From NCBI RefSeq assembly GCF_020103695.1, contig NZ_JAHXBF010000012.1, positions 310,001-374,000 of the forward strand: DNA of 64,000 bases. The letters are read 5' to 3'. Numbering within the stretch: position 1 is the stretch's first letter; every line of letters starts with the position of its first letter. Shown piece by piece: positions 45,918 to 52,921 of this stretch. Below the pieces are notes generated by a model, which worked only from the letters and a program-made list of their open reading frames with translations, was not told the origin of the DNA and did no database searches. The position numbers were made by a program, and so were the translations under genes. This DNA comes from Hyalangium versicolor. Lineage in GTDB: Bacteria; Myxococcota; Myxococcia; Myxococcales; Myxococcaceae.

Positions 45918-46009
45918 CCAGACTCCACCGGTGGTGTCTTCTTGACCCTCCCCTGGTGTATCCCCCTCGGGGAAGGGCGCGGGGAACAGGGATTCCTTCA
46001 CGGGCGGGC

Positions 46010-46285
46010 TCACGGCTCGCACACCGTGGCGTGAGCACTCTTCACGCGCGCGGTGTTCCTTGTGGAGGCAGGAAGCAAAACCTGGCCCTGGCGCTTCGCT
46101 CGAGAGGAGGCCGGCCGCCTCACAGGCTTGCCTGTACTGGAGACCTCGACTCCTCGAGAGCCGGCAGCCCATTGGTGCCTGCGACGCAGCGCGCGAATGA
46201 TGAGCCCCGCCACCACGGTCGCGCCCAGGCTGATCAACAGCACGGGCGGCGGCCGGGAGCCGGGGACGCTACGGGGAACAGCCAT
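46010..46285 (-). CDS. Small single-pass membrane protein, hypothetical
   Basis: The 91-residue protein has an N-terminal hydrophobic helix (PVLLISLGATVVAGLIIRAL) followed by a basic, Ser/Arg-rich cytoplasmic tail. The ATG at 46285 has GGAGG seven bases upstream. The composition suggests a small inner-membrane protein or a degenerate signal-anchored one. No family is recognised. Confidence 0.5.
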   Translation of the reverse strand: MAVPRSVPGSRPPPVLLISLGATVVAGLIIRALRRRHQWAAGSRGVEVSSTGKPVRRPASSRAKRQGQVLLPASTRNTARVKSAHATVCEP

Positions 46286-46395
46286 GAGGAGCCTCCAACA
46301 ACAGGGGGGGACTCCCGCTCCCCTGCACCGGCGATGCCTGAAGCTGCCTCCAGGAAAATCGCGGTTCTACGGCTTTGAAAACCGGAAAGCGCCCT

Positions 46396-46468
46396 GAAAT
46401 GGGGCCCCAGAATCGAGCATGCTTCGAATTGGGGCACCCGGGAGGTGCACTCGCCCCGAAGTGGGGCA
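46396..46468. repeat. Three direct repeats of GAAnTGGGGC upstream of the PilZ gene
   Basis: GAAATGGGGC, GAATTGGGGC and GAAGTGGGGC start at 46396, 46426 and 46458, spaced 30 and 32 bases, near three helical turns. The last copy also sits in a small hairpin GCCCC-gaagt-GGGGC (46453-46467). They lie in the spacer between two divergent genes, 13 to 85 bases before the PilZ start. They may be binding sites for a regulator. Confidence 0.4.
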
Positions 46469-46480
46469 TACCATCACACC

Positions 46481-46969
46481 ATGAGCGTGAATGGATGGCT
46501 CCAGGAGTTCCGGGCGCTCCACAAGCGGGCCCGGCAGAAGCAGCTCGGCGATGACGAGAAGCAGCTCTATCTCCAAGCGCGCGAGCAGTTCGCGCGCGCG
46601 CTGACCGCGGCCCAGGGCATGACGCTGAAGCCGGGGGAGATGGCGCGCCAGACGTTCCGCGTCGCGCAGGCGATGCAAATCGAACTCAGCCTCAACGCGG
46701 GCATCATGCGAGCGATGACGCTGGATGTCTCCAAGGGAGGCTTCTCGGTGGTGCTCGGCAAGCCCCCGGGCGAGAACGAGATGGTCGGCTTCACGCTGAG
46801 GATGCCGGATGGGATGGACCCCATCATCGGCCGGGCCAAGCTGGTGGCCTCCAAGAAGCAGATCGGCAACTACCGCCTCTCCTTCGCCTTCCAGGGCATG
46901 TCGGACTACGACCAGGAGCGGCTGGAGACGGTGCTGTTCGACGCGGCCCTCGCCCGCATCCCGGGCTGA
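46481..46969 (+). CDS. PilZ-domain protein (cyclic di-GMP effector type)
   Basis: The 162-residue protein has an N-terminal helical segment (LQEFRALHKRARQKQLGDD) and a PilZ domain from about residue 60. The c-di-GMP signature occurs as the RxxxR-like ARQTFRV followed by LDVSKGGFS, with a beta-barrel continuation. It probably binds c-di-GMP and influences motility or surface behaviour, though the first Arg motif is imperfect, so binding is not certain. ATG 46481 is used in place of an in-frame ATG 12 codons upstream. The permuted tRNA-like gene follows 101 bases after its stop. Confidence 0.85.
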   Translation: MSVNGWLQEFRALHKRARQKQLGDDEKQLYLQAREQFARALTAAQGMTLKPGEMARQTFRVAQAMQIELSLNAGIMRAMTLDVSKGGFSVVLGKPPGENEMVGFTLRMPDGMDPIIGRAKLVASKKQIGNYRLSFAFQGMSDYDQERLETVLFDAALARIPG

Positions 46970-47070
46970 GCCACGAGCCTGCTGGGGCTGGTGAACCGGC
47001 GCTCGTCAGGAACGAGGGGGCGAGCGCGTGGCTGTTCCTGCGCCTGGCAGTTGAGGCCTTACAAGCTCTC

Positions 47071-47159
47071 CGGTTTCGCTGGTTCGAATCCAGCTCCCTC
47101 CGCTTCATGGAGGGATGGCCGAGCGGTCAAAGGCATCAGACTTCAACTCTGACAAATCG
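47071..47159 (+). tRNA. Circularly permuted serine-type tRNA with UCA anticodon
   Basis: The 3' half comes first. T arm 47078-47094 (GCTGG, loop TTCGAAT, CCAGC), acceptor 3' strand TCCCTCC 47095-47101 and discriminator G 47102. After a six-base linker CTTCAT (47103-47108) comes the 5' half: acceptor strand GGAGGGA 47109-47115 (perfect pairing), T8-G9, a Ser-type D arm 47118-47134 with GG, A26, and the anticodon arm 47136-47152 (TCAGA/TCTGA, loop CTTCAAC). The anticodon TCA (47143-47145) would read UGA. Outer flanks AAATCG (47154-47159) and CGGTTT (47071-47076) pair with one G-U, exactly where the variable arm stem should be, leaving C44 and C48 free. CCA is not encoded. It could be a functional two-piece tRNA or a tRNA-like RNA. 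Confidence 0.6.
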
Positions 47160-47224
47160 ACACCACGGCTTCATCACTCGGGCGCACCTTTTCCCTTCCT
47201 TCCGGCTCGCTGAGGCTCGCGGCG

Positions 47225-47241
47225 CCGCCTGCTCCAGGCGG
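47225..47241. other. GC-rich hairpin between the tRNA-like gene and parA
   Basis: CCGCCTG (47225-47231) and CAGGCGG (47235-47241) form a perfect seven-base-pair stem with a three-base loop. No long T run follows, so it may be an attenuator or the site of a protein acting on the ParA promoter. The remainder of 46970-47321 outside the tRNA-like gene holds no gene that I can support. Confidence 0.35.
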
Positions 47242-47321
47242 GCACCCCGCCTCGCGCTCGTGACACGAAATGGTCGCGGCTGTTCTCCCGCCGCGCCACC
47301 TTCGGTATAGGTCAGGGCGCC

Positions 47322-48083
47322 ATGCCGATGATCGCGTTCTCCACCATCAAGGGCGGAGTCGGGAAGACCACCCTCTGTGTCCATGTCGCCGCCGCCCTGG
47401 CCGATGCGGGCCATCGGGTGCTGTTGATGGATCTCGACCCGCAGGCCCATGCCTCACTCGTGCTGGGACTGGATCCCGCGGATGCGCCGTGTGTGGCGGA
47501 CACGTTCGGCCCCCGGCCTCGCCACCGGATGGATGAGGTGGTGGTGGCCTCGCCCAAGCGCCCCAACCTCTTCATTGCCCGCGCCCAGCCGCGCATGGCG
47601 GCCATGGAGCGAGAGCTCTTCCAGTGGGGGCACCGCCTGCAGGCCGTCCCCCGGGCGCTCAAGACGCTGAGCTGGACGCCGGACGTCATCATCGCCGACA
47701 CGCCGCCGAACCTGGGCGCCTTCACCGAGGCCGTGCTCCACCACGCCGATCTGGTCGTCGCCCCTGTGCCCACGGGTGCCTTCGCCCTGCAGGGCCTGGG
47801 AGAGATCGAAACCGCCTGGAAGGATGCTCGCGAGGAGGGCGGAGCGCTGGTGGCCGTGGTCAACCTCTGGGATCGCCGGACCACCGCCACCAACGATGCG
47901 ATGGATGCCGCGCTCAAGGAGTCCACTGTTCCCGTGCTGCGCGCGCGCATCCCCCGCTCGGAGGCCATCAACCAGGCCGGACTGGGTTACGAGGTGGTGT
48001 TCGATACCAGTCCAAGCGCACCCGGTGTGGAGGAGCTGCGCGAGCTGGCGAAGGAGCTTGGCCGCCGTGTCGGGCTGCGCTGA
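47322..48083 (+). CDS. ParA-family ATPase (orphan)
   Basis: The 253-residue protein has the deviant Walker A KGGVGKTT near residue 10, the switch MDLDPQAH and the Walker B-like IIADTPPN. These mark the ParA/MinD family of ATP-dependent positioning proteins. There is no ParB gene next to it and no parS-like palindrome that I could identify. Orphan ParAs position chemosensory or motility complexes in other bacteria, which is a plausible role. It may share the promoter region containing the hairpin at 47225. Confidence 0.9.
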   Translation: MPMIAFSTIKGGVGKTTLCVHVAAALADAGHRVLLMDLDPQAHASLVLGLDPADAPCVADTFGPRPRHRMDEVVVASPKRPNLFIARAQPRMAAMERELFQWGHRLQAVPRALKTLSWTPDVIIADTPPNLGAFTEAVLHHADLVVAPVPTGAFALQGLGEIETAWKDAREEGGALVAVVNLWDRRTTATNDAMDAALKESTVPVLRARIPRSEAINQAGLGYEVVFDTSPSAPGVEELRELAKELGRRVGLR

Positions 48084-48191
48084 GTCCAAAGCGCCCCGCT
48101 CGCATGGGTAGCACGCAGGGAGCCAAGCACCCCGGCCGGAAAATCCCACGCCGTCACATCCGCTGAACAGGCCCTTCTATCGCGGCGAGAA

Positions 48192-48214
48192 CTCCGCCGA
48201 TGTATTTGGCGGAG
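48192..48214. promoter_or_regulatory. Palindrome upstream of the lipid operon, candidate operator
   Basis: CTCCGCC (48192-48198) and GGCGGAG (48208-48214) are exact inverted repeats with a nine-base spacer, 55 to 77 bases before the first gene of the six-gene operon. The size fits a TetR-type repressor site, and the operon could be induced by its substrate. No regulator gene is next to it. Confidence 0.45.
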
Positions 48215-48268
48215 ATAGCGGGTGGGGACTCACGGGAGCCGTGTGCCCTCGCCAGGGAGCGTGGCCCC

Positions 48269-49324
48269 ATGATGCAAGCCCAATCCTCCGCCCCGCCTGG
48301 CTATACCGAGAGCGTCGTGCCGTTCCGCGCGGGGGACGGCCGAGCACTCAACCTGCACCACATCCGTGGACCGCGAGAACCCACTCAAGGGCCCGTGGTG
48401 CTCATCCACGGCGCGGGCGTGCGCGCCGACATCTTCCGCGCTCCCGTGAAGCAGACACTCGTCGATGCGCTGCTGGCAGCGGGCTACGACGTGTGGCTGG
48501 AGAATTGGCGCGCGAGTATCGACGTGGAGCCCAGCGAGTGGACGCTCGATCAAGCGGCCGTCCACGATCACCCGAAGGCCATCCAGACGATCGTCCGGGA
48601 GACTGGCCGGGACGAGGTGAAGGCTGTCATCCACTGCCAGGGCTCGACGAGCTTCATGCTGTCGGCCATGGCGGGGCTCGTCCCCCAGGTGAAGCTGATC
48701 ATCAGCAACGCCGTCTCGCTGCACCCGGTGGTGCCGCGCAGCGCCCGGCTGAAGGCCCGCTACGCCGTGCCCGTGGTGTCACGGCTCACGCACTACCTGG
48801 ATCCGCAGTGGGGCCTGCACGCGGAGGGCTTCACGCCCCGGGTCATCACCCTGCTGGTGAAGGCGACCCACCACGAGTGTGACAACACCGTGTGCCGGCT
48901 GGCGAGCTTCACCTATGGCACGGGGTTCCCGACGCTCTGGCGCCACGAGAACCTCAACCCCGAGACGCACGAGTGGCTGAAGCACGAGTTCGCCAAGGTG
49001 CCTCTCACCTTCTTCCAACAGATGGCCGAGTGCCTGCGCGCCGGGCACCTGGTGCCGGTGGAGGGCTACCGCGAGCTGCCCGAGGACGTGGCCGAGCGCC
49101 CACCCGAGACAGACGCCCGGTTCGTCTTCCTCGCCGGAGCGCTGAACCAGTGCTTCCTGCCCGAGAGCCAGCGGCGCACCTATGAGCGATTCTCGAAATA
49201 CCGGCCCGGCTACCACGCACTGCATGTGATTCCGGACTACGGGCACCTGGATGTCTTCATGGGCCAGGACGCGGCCCGAGATGTGTTCCCCCTGATCCTC
49301 GCCGAGCTGGGCAAGCCGGTGTGA
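48269..49324 (+). CDS. Alpha/beta hydrolase with cysteine at the nucleophile elbow
   Basis: The 351-residue alpha/beta-fold protein has the oxyanion-type loop VVLIHGAGVRAD. The nucleophile elbow reads IHCQGS near residue 123, so Cys replaces the usual Ser of G-x-S-x-G, as in dienelactone hydrolase. The later motif DYGHLDVFMG supplies the histidine. Substrate specificity is unknown. Start ATG 48269 has AGGGAG nine bases upstream. It begins a six-gene run with overlapping starts, and its stop overlaps the next gene's GTG as GTGA. Confidence 0.85.
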   Translation: MMQAQSSAPPGYTESVVPFRAGDGRALNLHHIRGPREPTQGPVVLIHGAGVRADIFRAPVKQTLVDALLAAGYDVWLENWRASIDVEPSEWTLDQAAVHDHPKAIQTIVRETGRDEVKAVIHCQGSTSFMLSAMAGLVPQVKLIISNAVSLHPVVPRSARLKARYAVPVVSRLTHYLDPQWGLHAEGFTPRVITLLVKATHHECDNTVCRLASFTYGTGFPTLWRHENLNPETHEWLKHEFAKVPLTFFQQMAECLRAGHLVPVEGYRELPEDVAERPPETDARFVFLAGALNQCFLPESQRRTYERFSKYRPGYHALHVIPDYGHLDVFMGQDAARDVFPLILAELGKPV

Positions 49325-50346
49325 CGGAGACCGCCATGTGGATGATGCCGAGGCGAATCAAGCAGCAGACCGGACGCTTCTCGAAGGTGGACGGCATTCC
49401 CTATGAGCTGCCCATCAACTCGCGCTCCTCTCCGGCGTTGATGGCGGCCTTCACCCTGGATGTTCGAAAAGCCGCGCAATTGCTGCCCGGCAATGAGGTG
49501 CACCCGCTGCGGCTCTGGGGCAACAAGGGCGCACTGCTCGTCACCGTCATTGACTACCGGGACACGGACATCGGTCCCTATATCGAGTTCAGCGTGGCCA
49601 TCGCCTGTACGCACGGCCGCAAGCCCGCGCCTCCCGTGCTGCCCCTGCTCTTCCAGAAGCACTATGGGCTGGGCCAATACGTGGTGGATCTGCCGGTGAG
49701 CTCGGAGATCTCCGTAAAGGGTGGCAAGGGCATCTGGGGCATGCCCAAGCACCAGGCGAACCTGGACTTCCGCATCGGCGAGCGCACCATCAGCAGCCAG
49801 TACGACCAGGATGGGAAGCTCGCGGTGCGCATCGAGATCGACCGGCCTGGGAAGGCCTGGCTCCCCTTGCGTGCCAGTGGCGCCAACTACTGTCAGTTCC
49901 GCGGCATGCTGATGAAGTCCTTCATCTACTTCCGCGGCAAGTTCGCCTTCTGTCTCGGAAAGAAGGCCTCGGCCCGACTCACCCTCGGAGATCATCCGCG
50001 CGTGCAGCCGCTCAAGCAGTTGGGCCTCGCCTCCAAGCCCTTCTTCGTGGGCTTCTTCCCCCAGTCGAGCGGCGTGCTGGACGACCACTTCGAGGCCTGG
50101 TTCCTCAGCCATCCTCAGCTCCCCGAGAGCCAACCAGAGGGACTCGAGAGCGTGGTAGGGCTCGGCCTGAGTCAGAAGTGGCTGGCGCCTCCGAGTGCCG
50201 AGGACCGGCAGCCCACCGTCGCGCCCCTGCTTCCCTCGGCGATGGGCGCGCTGGAGCAGGTGGACGCGCTGGAGGAGCGAGAGTCCTCCGAGCAGCGCCG
50301 GGTCGACGCCCCCGCGGATGACGCCAGCCAGGGAGCCCACCCATGA
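49321..50346 (+). CDS. Acetoacetate decarboxylase-like protein
   Basis: The 341-residue protein has the core of the acetoacetate decarboxylase fold: strands LLVTVIDYRDTDIGPYIEF, broken here after Ile-Asp, and the active-site region KGIWGMPKHQAN. The Schiff-base lysine is in MPKHQ; the neighbouring lysine that normally lowers its pKa is His here, so decarboxylation may be lost or changed. The C-terminal 80 residues add a Glu/Pro-rich tail that is not part of the family. Starts and stops overlap both neighbours by four bases. Confidence 0.8.
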   Translation: MTETAMWMMPRRIKQQTGRFSKVDGIPYELPINSRSSPALMAAFTLDVRKAAQLLPGNEVHPLRLWGNKGALLVTVIDYRDTDIGPYIEFSVAIACTHGRKPAPPVLPLLFQKHYGLGQYVVDLPVSSEISVKGGKGIWGMPKHQANLDFRIGERTISSQYDQDGKLAVRIEIDRPGKAWLPLRASGANYCQFRGMLMKSFIYFRGKFAFCLGKKASARLTLGDHPRVQPLKQLGLASKPFFVGFFPQSSGVLDDHFEAWFLSHPQLPESQPEGLESVVGLGLSQKWLAPPSAEDRQPTVAPLLPSAMGALEQVDALEERESSEQRRVDAPADDASQGAHP

Positions 50347-50894
50347 GGCGCACGCTCCTGCACACGCTCAACGCGTGTCTGCTGTTCCTCTGTACCTCCA
50401 TGTATCTGGGGACGGGCTGGTCGTTGGTGCTGTTCTCGTTCCCCATCGCGCCCCAGCTCACGGTGGACAACTACTATCTCCAGTTCGTCCCTCAGGTGAC
50501 CGCTGCCACCCGGTTCTTCACCTGGATGACGCTGGTGATGCTGGTGTCCGCGGTGGTGCTGTTCCTCTTCGAGCGCAAGAGCCCCCTGCGCTGGTATCCC
50601 ATCGCCATCTTCCTCGCCGTGGTGGCCGCCACGCTGCTCACCCGGTTCCTCATCTTCCGGTACAACGCGGAGATGGCCTCGGGCATCCGCGATCCCGAGC
50701 GCCTCCGCGAAGTGCTCTCCGCGTGGATGACGACCAACCGCATCCGCGTGGGGCTGTGGACCGTCCAATGGCTCGCGATGATGGGCTACTTCGCCCACAA
50801 GGTGCTGCGAGCCGGACAGCCCGTGCGCACCCAGACCTCGGCGCCGACGCGTGAGGTGTCAAGCCTCCGTCCGTGGAAGGAGGCTCGCTCATGA
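50343..50894 (+). CDS. Four-helix DUF1772-like membrane protein
   Basis: This is a 183-residue protein with about four membrane helices. The N-terminus LLHTLNACLLFLCTSMYLGTG and helix FFTWMTLVMLVSAVVLFLF are separated by a loop containing DNYYLQFVPQ. A third and fourth helix flank a segment RDPERLREVLSAWMTTNR. The pattern resembles the DUF1772 family, but this is a weak match. It is translationally coupled to both neighbours (ATGA at each end). Confidence 0.7.
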   Translation: MRRTLLHTLNACLLFLCTSMYLGTGWSLVLFSFPIAPQLTVDNYYLQFVPQVTAATRFFTWMTLVMLVSAVVLFLFERKSPLRWYPIAIFLAVVAATLLTRFLIFRYNAEMASGIRDPERLREVLSAWMTTNRIRVGLWTVQWLAMMGYFAHKVLRAGQPVRTQTSAPTREVSSLRPWKEARS

Positions 50895-52904
50895 ACGCAC
50901 GCGCTGAGCGCTGGCTGCGCCGGATCCTGGGTGCCATCGCCCTGGCCACGGTGGTGAGCGGCGCAGTCCAGCTCGTCGTGCCTGGCTTCGAGCTCGGGTT
51001 CCTCCAGGCCGAGTCCACTCCGACGAGCCGCCACTTCTTCGCCATCGTCGGCATGTTCATGGTGCTCTTCGGCGGCCTGCTGCTGCACGCACTGGTGCGT
51101 CCCAAGGAGAACCCCGCCGCGTTCCTTTGGGCCGGCCTCCAGAAGCTAGGCGCGTGCGCGGCGGTAGGCCTCGGCGTAGCGAGGGGAATCTTCTCTCCAC
51201 TCGCCCTGGGCGTCGCGGGGTTTGATTTCGTCTCCGGCGTGCTCGTGCTGGGCTACCTCGCCCACATGCGCCGCGCCGAGCAGCTGGCCGAGGCACCTCC
51301 GCCGCTCAAGTCCGCCCCCGCGGCAACGCCTCCCCCTGAGCCACGTCCGGCAGTTCCTGCGAGTATGGGCTCCTCCGAAGCAGAGGGGCGCAAGCGAGCA
51401 CTCATCCTCGCGGGCGGAGGCATGCGCGTGGCCTGGCAGGCGGGTGTCCTGCGCGCCATCCAGGAGGAGGGGCTCCGCTTCACGCACGCCGATGGCACCT
51501 CGGGCGGCATCATCAACCTGGCAATGCTGCTCTCAGGCCAGTCGCCTCAAGAGATGTGCGATCGCTGGCGGACGCTGCGCGTGAAGGAATTCGTCTCCTT
51601 CGTCTCTCCCGAGAAGTACCTCCGGGCCTGGGACATCGAAGCCCTGGGCGACGCGGATGGAATCACCCACTACGTCTTCCCTCACCTGGGCATCAACTTG
51701 GACGCCATCCGAGCCAGCACCGGGATGGAAGGCACCTTCAACGTCTGCAACTTCACTCGGAAGACGAACGAAGCCATTGCCCACTCCCGCGTGGACCTGG
51801 ACATGCTCGTCGCGGGCATCTCGCTGCCCATCTTCATGCCTCCGGTCCGCAAGGATGGAGCGCTGTATATGGACTCCGTCTGGATCCAGGATGCCAACCT
51901 GCTCGAGGCGGTGAAGCGCGGGGCAGACGAGCTGTGGGTGCTGTGGTGCATCGGCAACACGCCCGCGTACCAGCGCGGTGTGTTCCACCAATACGTCCAC
52001 ATGATCGAGCTGAGCGCCAATGGTGCCCTCTTCGCGCAGCTCGAGCGCATCCAGGAGATGAATGAGCGCATCCGCGCCGGAGAGGTGGTCCATGGCCACA
52101 GCCGGCCCATCGTGGTCCACCTCGTCAAGCCCGAGCGTCCCCTGCCGCTCGATCCGGACTTCTACGCCGGCCATGTCACCGCCGGCACGATCATCGACTG
52201 GGGGTACGCGGACGCATGCCGCTACCTCGCGAACCGCAGCGACGCAGGCCTCCCGCTCACACCGGAGATTACCCAGATGAACACTCCCGCACCCGACCTC
52301 ACCTTCCGCGAGATGATGTCTGGCCCCCTCGCACTCAACGAGACCGACCCGACCGTGGGCGCTGGCAAGGGCCGCCATACGCCCTTCACCTTCCACGCCA
52401 CCATCAGCGTGGATGACATGGAGGCCTTCATCAGAGACCCCGCCCACGCGGCCCGGCTCTCAGCCCACATCTCCTACCCACCCTTCGGAGAAGACATCCC
52501 CGCGAAGCGCGGGAGCTTCAACCTGTTCAAGTCCGGCGATGACCCGAACACCCGGCTGATGACGTACGGCATGGCCTTCGAGCACGACGGCCGCGAGTAC
52601 TACCTGGAGGGCACGAAGACGATTCATGACGACCGGGGACCAGACCTGTGGCGAGACACCACCCGGCTGTACTGCCGGCTCCACGAGGGCTCGGACGAAC
52701 GCGGCCCGGTGGTGGGCGCGGGCGTTCTCAAGCTGGGCCTGGGAGACCTGCTCAAGCTCGTCTCCAGCATGCGCTCGTCCCGAGAGGGAGCCGAAGGCGT
52801 CCGAGCGGTGATGCATTTCGGGCAGTTCTTCCTGGGCACGCTCTGGGACATCTACGCCCCCATGGCCCACGAACCCGATGCCGTGGCGCCCGTCTCCCCT
52901 CCGT
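50891..52904 (+). CDS. Patatin-like phospholipase with N-terminal membrane helices and GMC-associated C-terminal domain
   Basis: The 671-residue protein has about four membrane segments in residues 10-125 and a Pro/Ala linker. A patatin domain follows with GGGMR (175-179), the Ser204 nucleophile in DGTSGG and the aspartate near 328 (MDSVW, where DGG is usual). From about 470 a beta-rich domain follows (FTFHATISVDDMEAF, RGSFNLFKSGDD, YLEGTKTIHDD) of the type found attached to cholesterol-oxidase-like GMC proteins. It should release fatty acids from a lipid at the membrane. ATG 50891 overlaps the previous stop; the stop is TGA 52904-52906. Confidence 0.82.
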
Positions 52905-52921
52905 GAGCCAGGAGCCCTGCC

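Noticed and set aside
43810..45945. A 711-codon plus-strand frame over DUF819 and the S1P-lyase-like gene.
   Set aside because: Arg/His-rich shadow of two well-supported minus-strand genes.
47013..47102. An ordinary tRNA ending in the same T arm, with acceptor CGAGGGG at 47013-47019 and a UAC-like loop CTTACAA at 47058-47064.
   Set aside because: Position 8 is not T, the D arm lacks its usual sequence, the anticodon stem has a mismatch and wobbles, the variable loop would be eight bases, and the acceptor match is poorer than GGAGGGA at 47109.
47071..47159. Two decayed tandem tRNA copies (3' end of one, 5' half of the next).
   Set aside because: Not excluded, but the flanks that would be lost instead pair precisely as the variable arm, and all arms are intact, which is unexpected for random decay.
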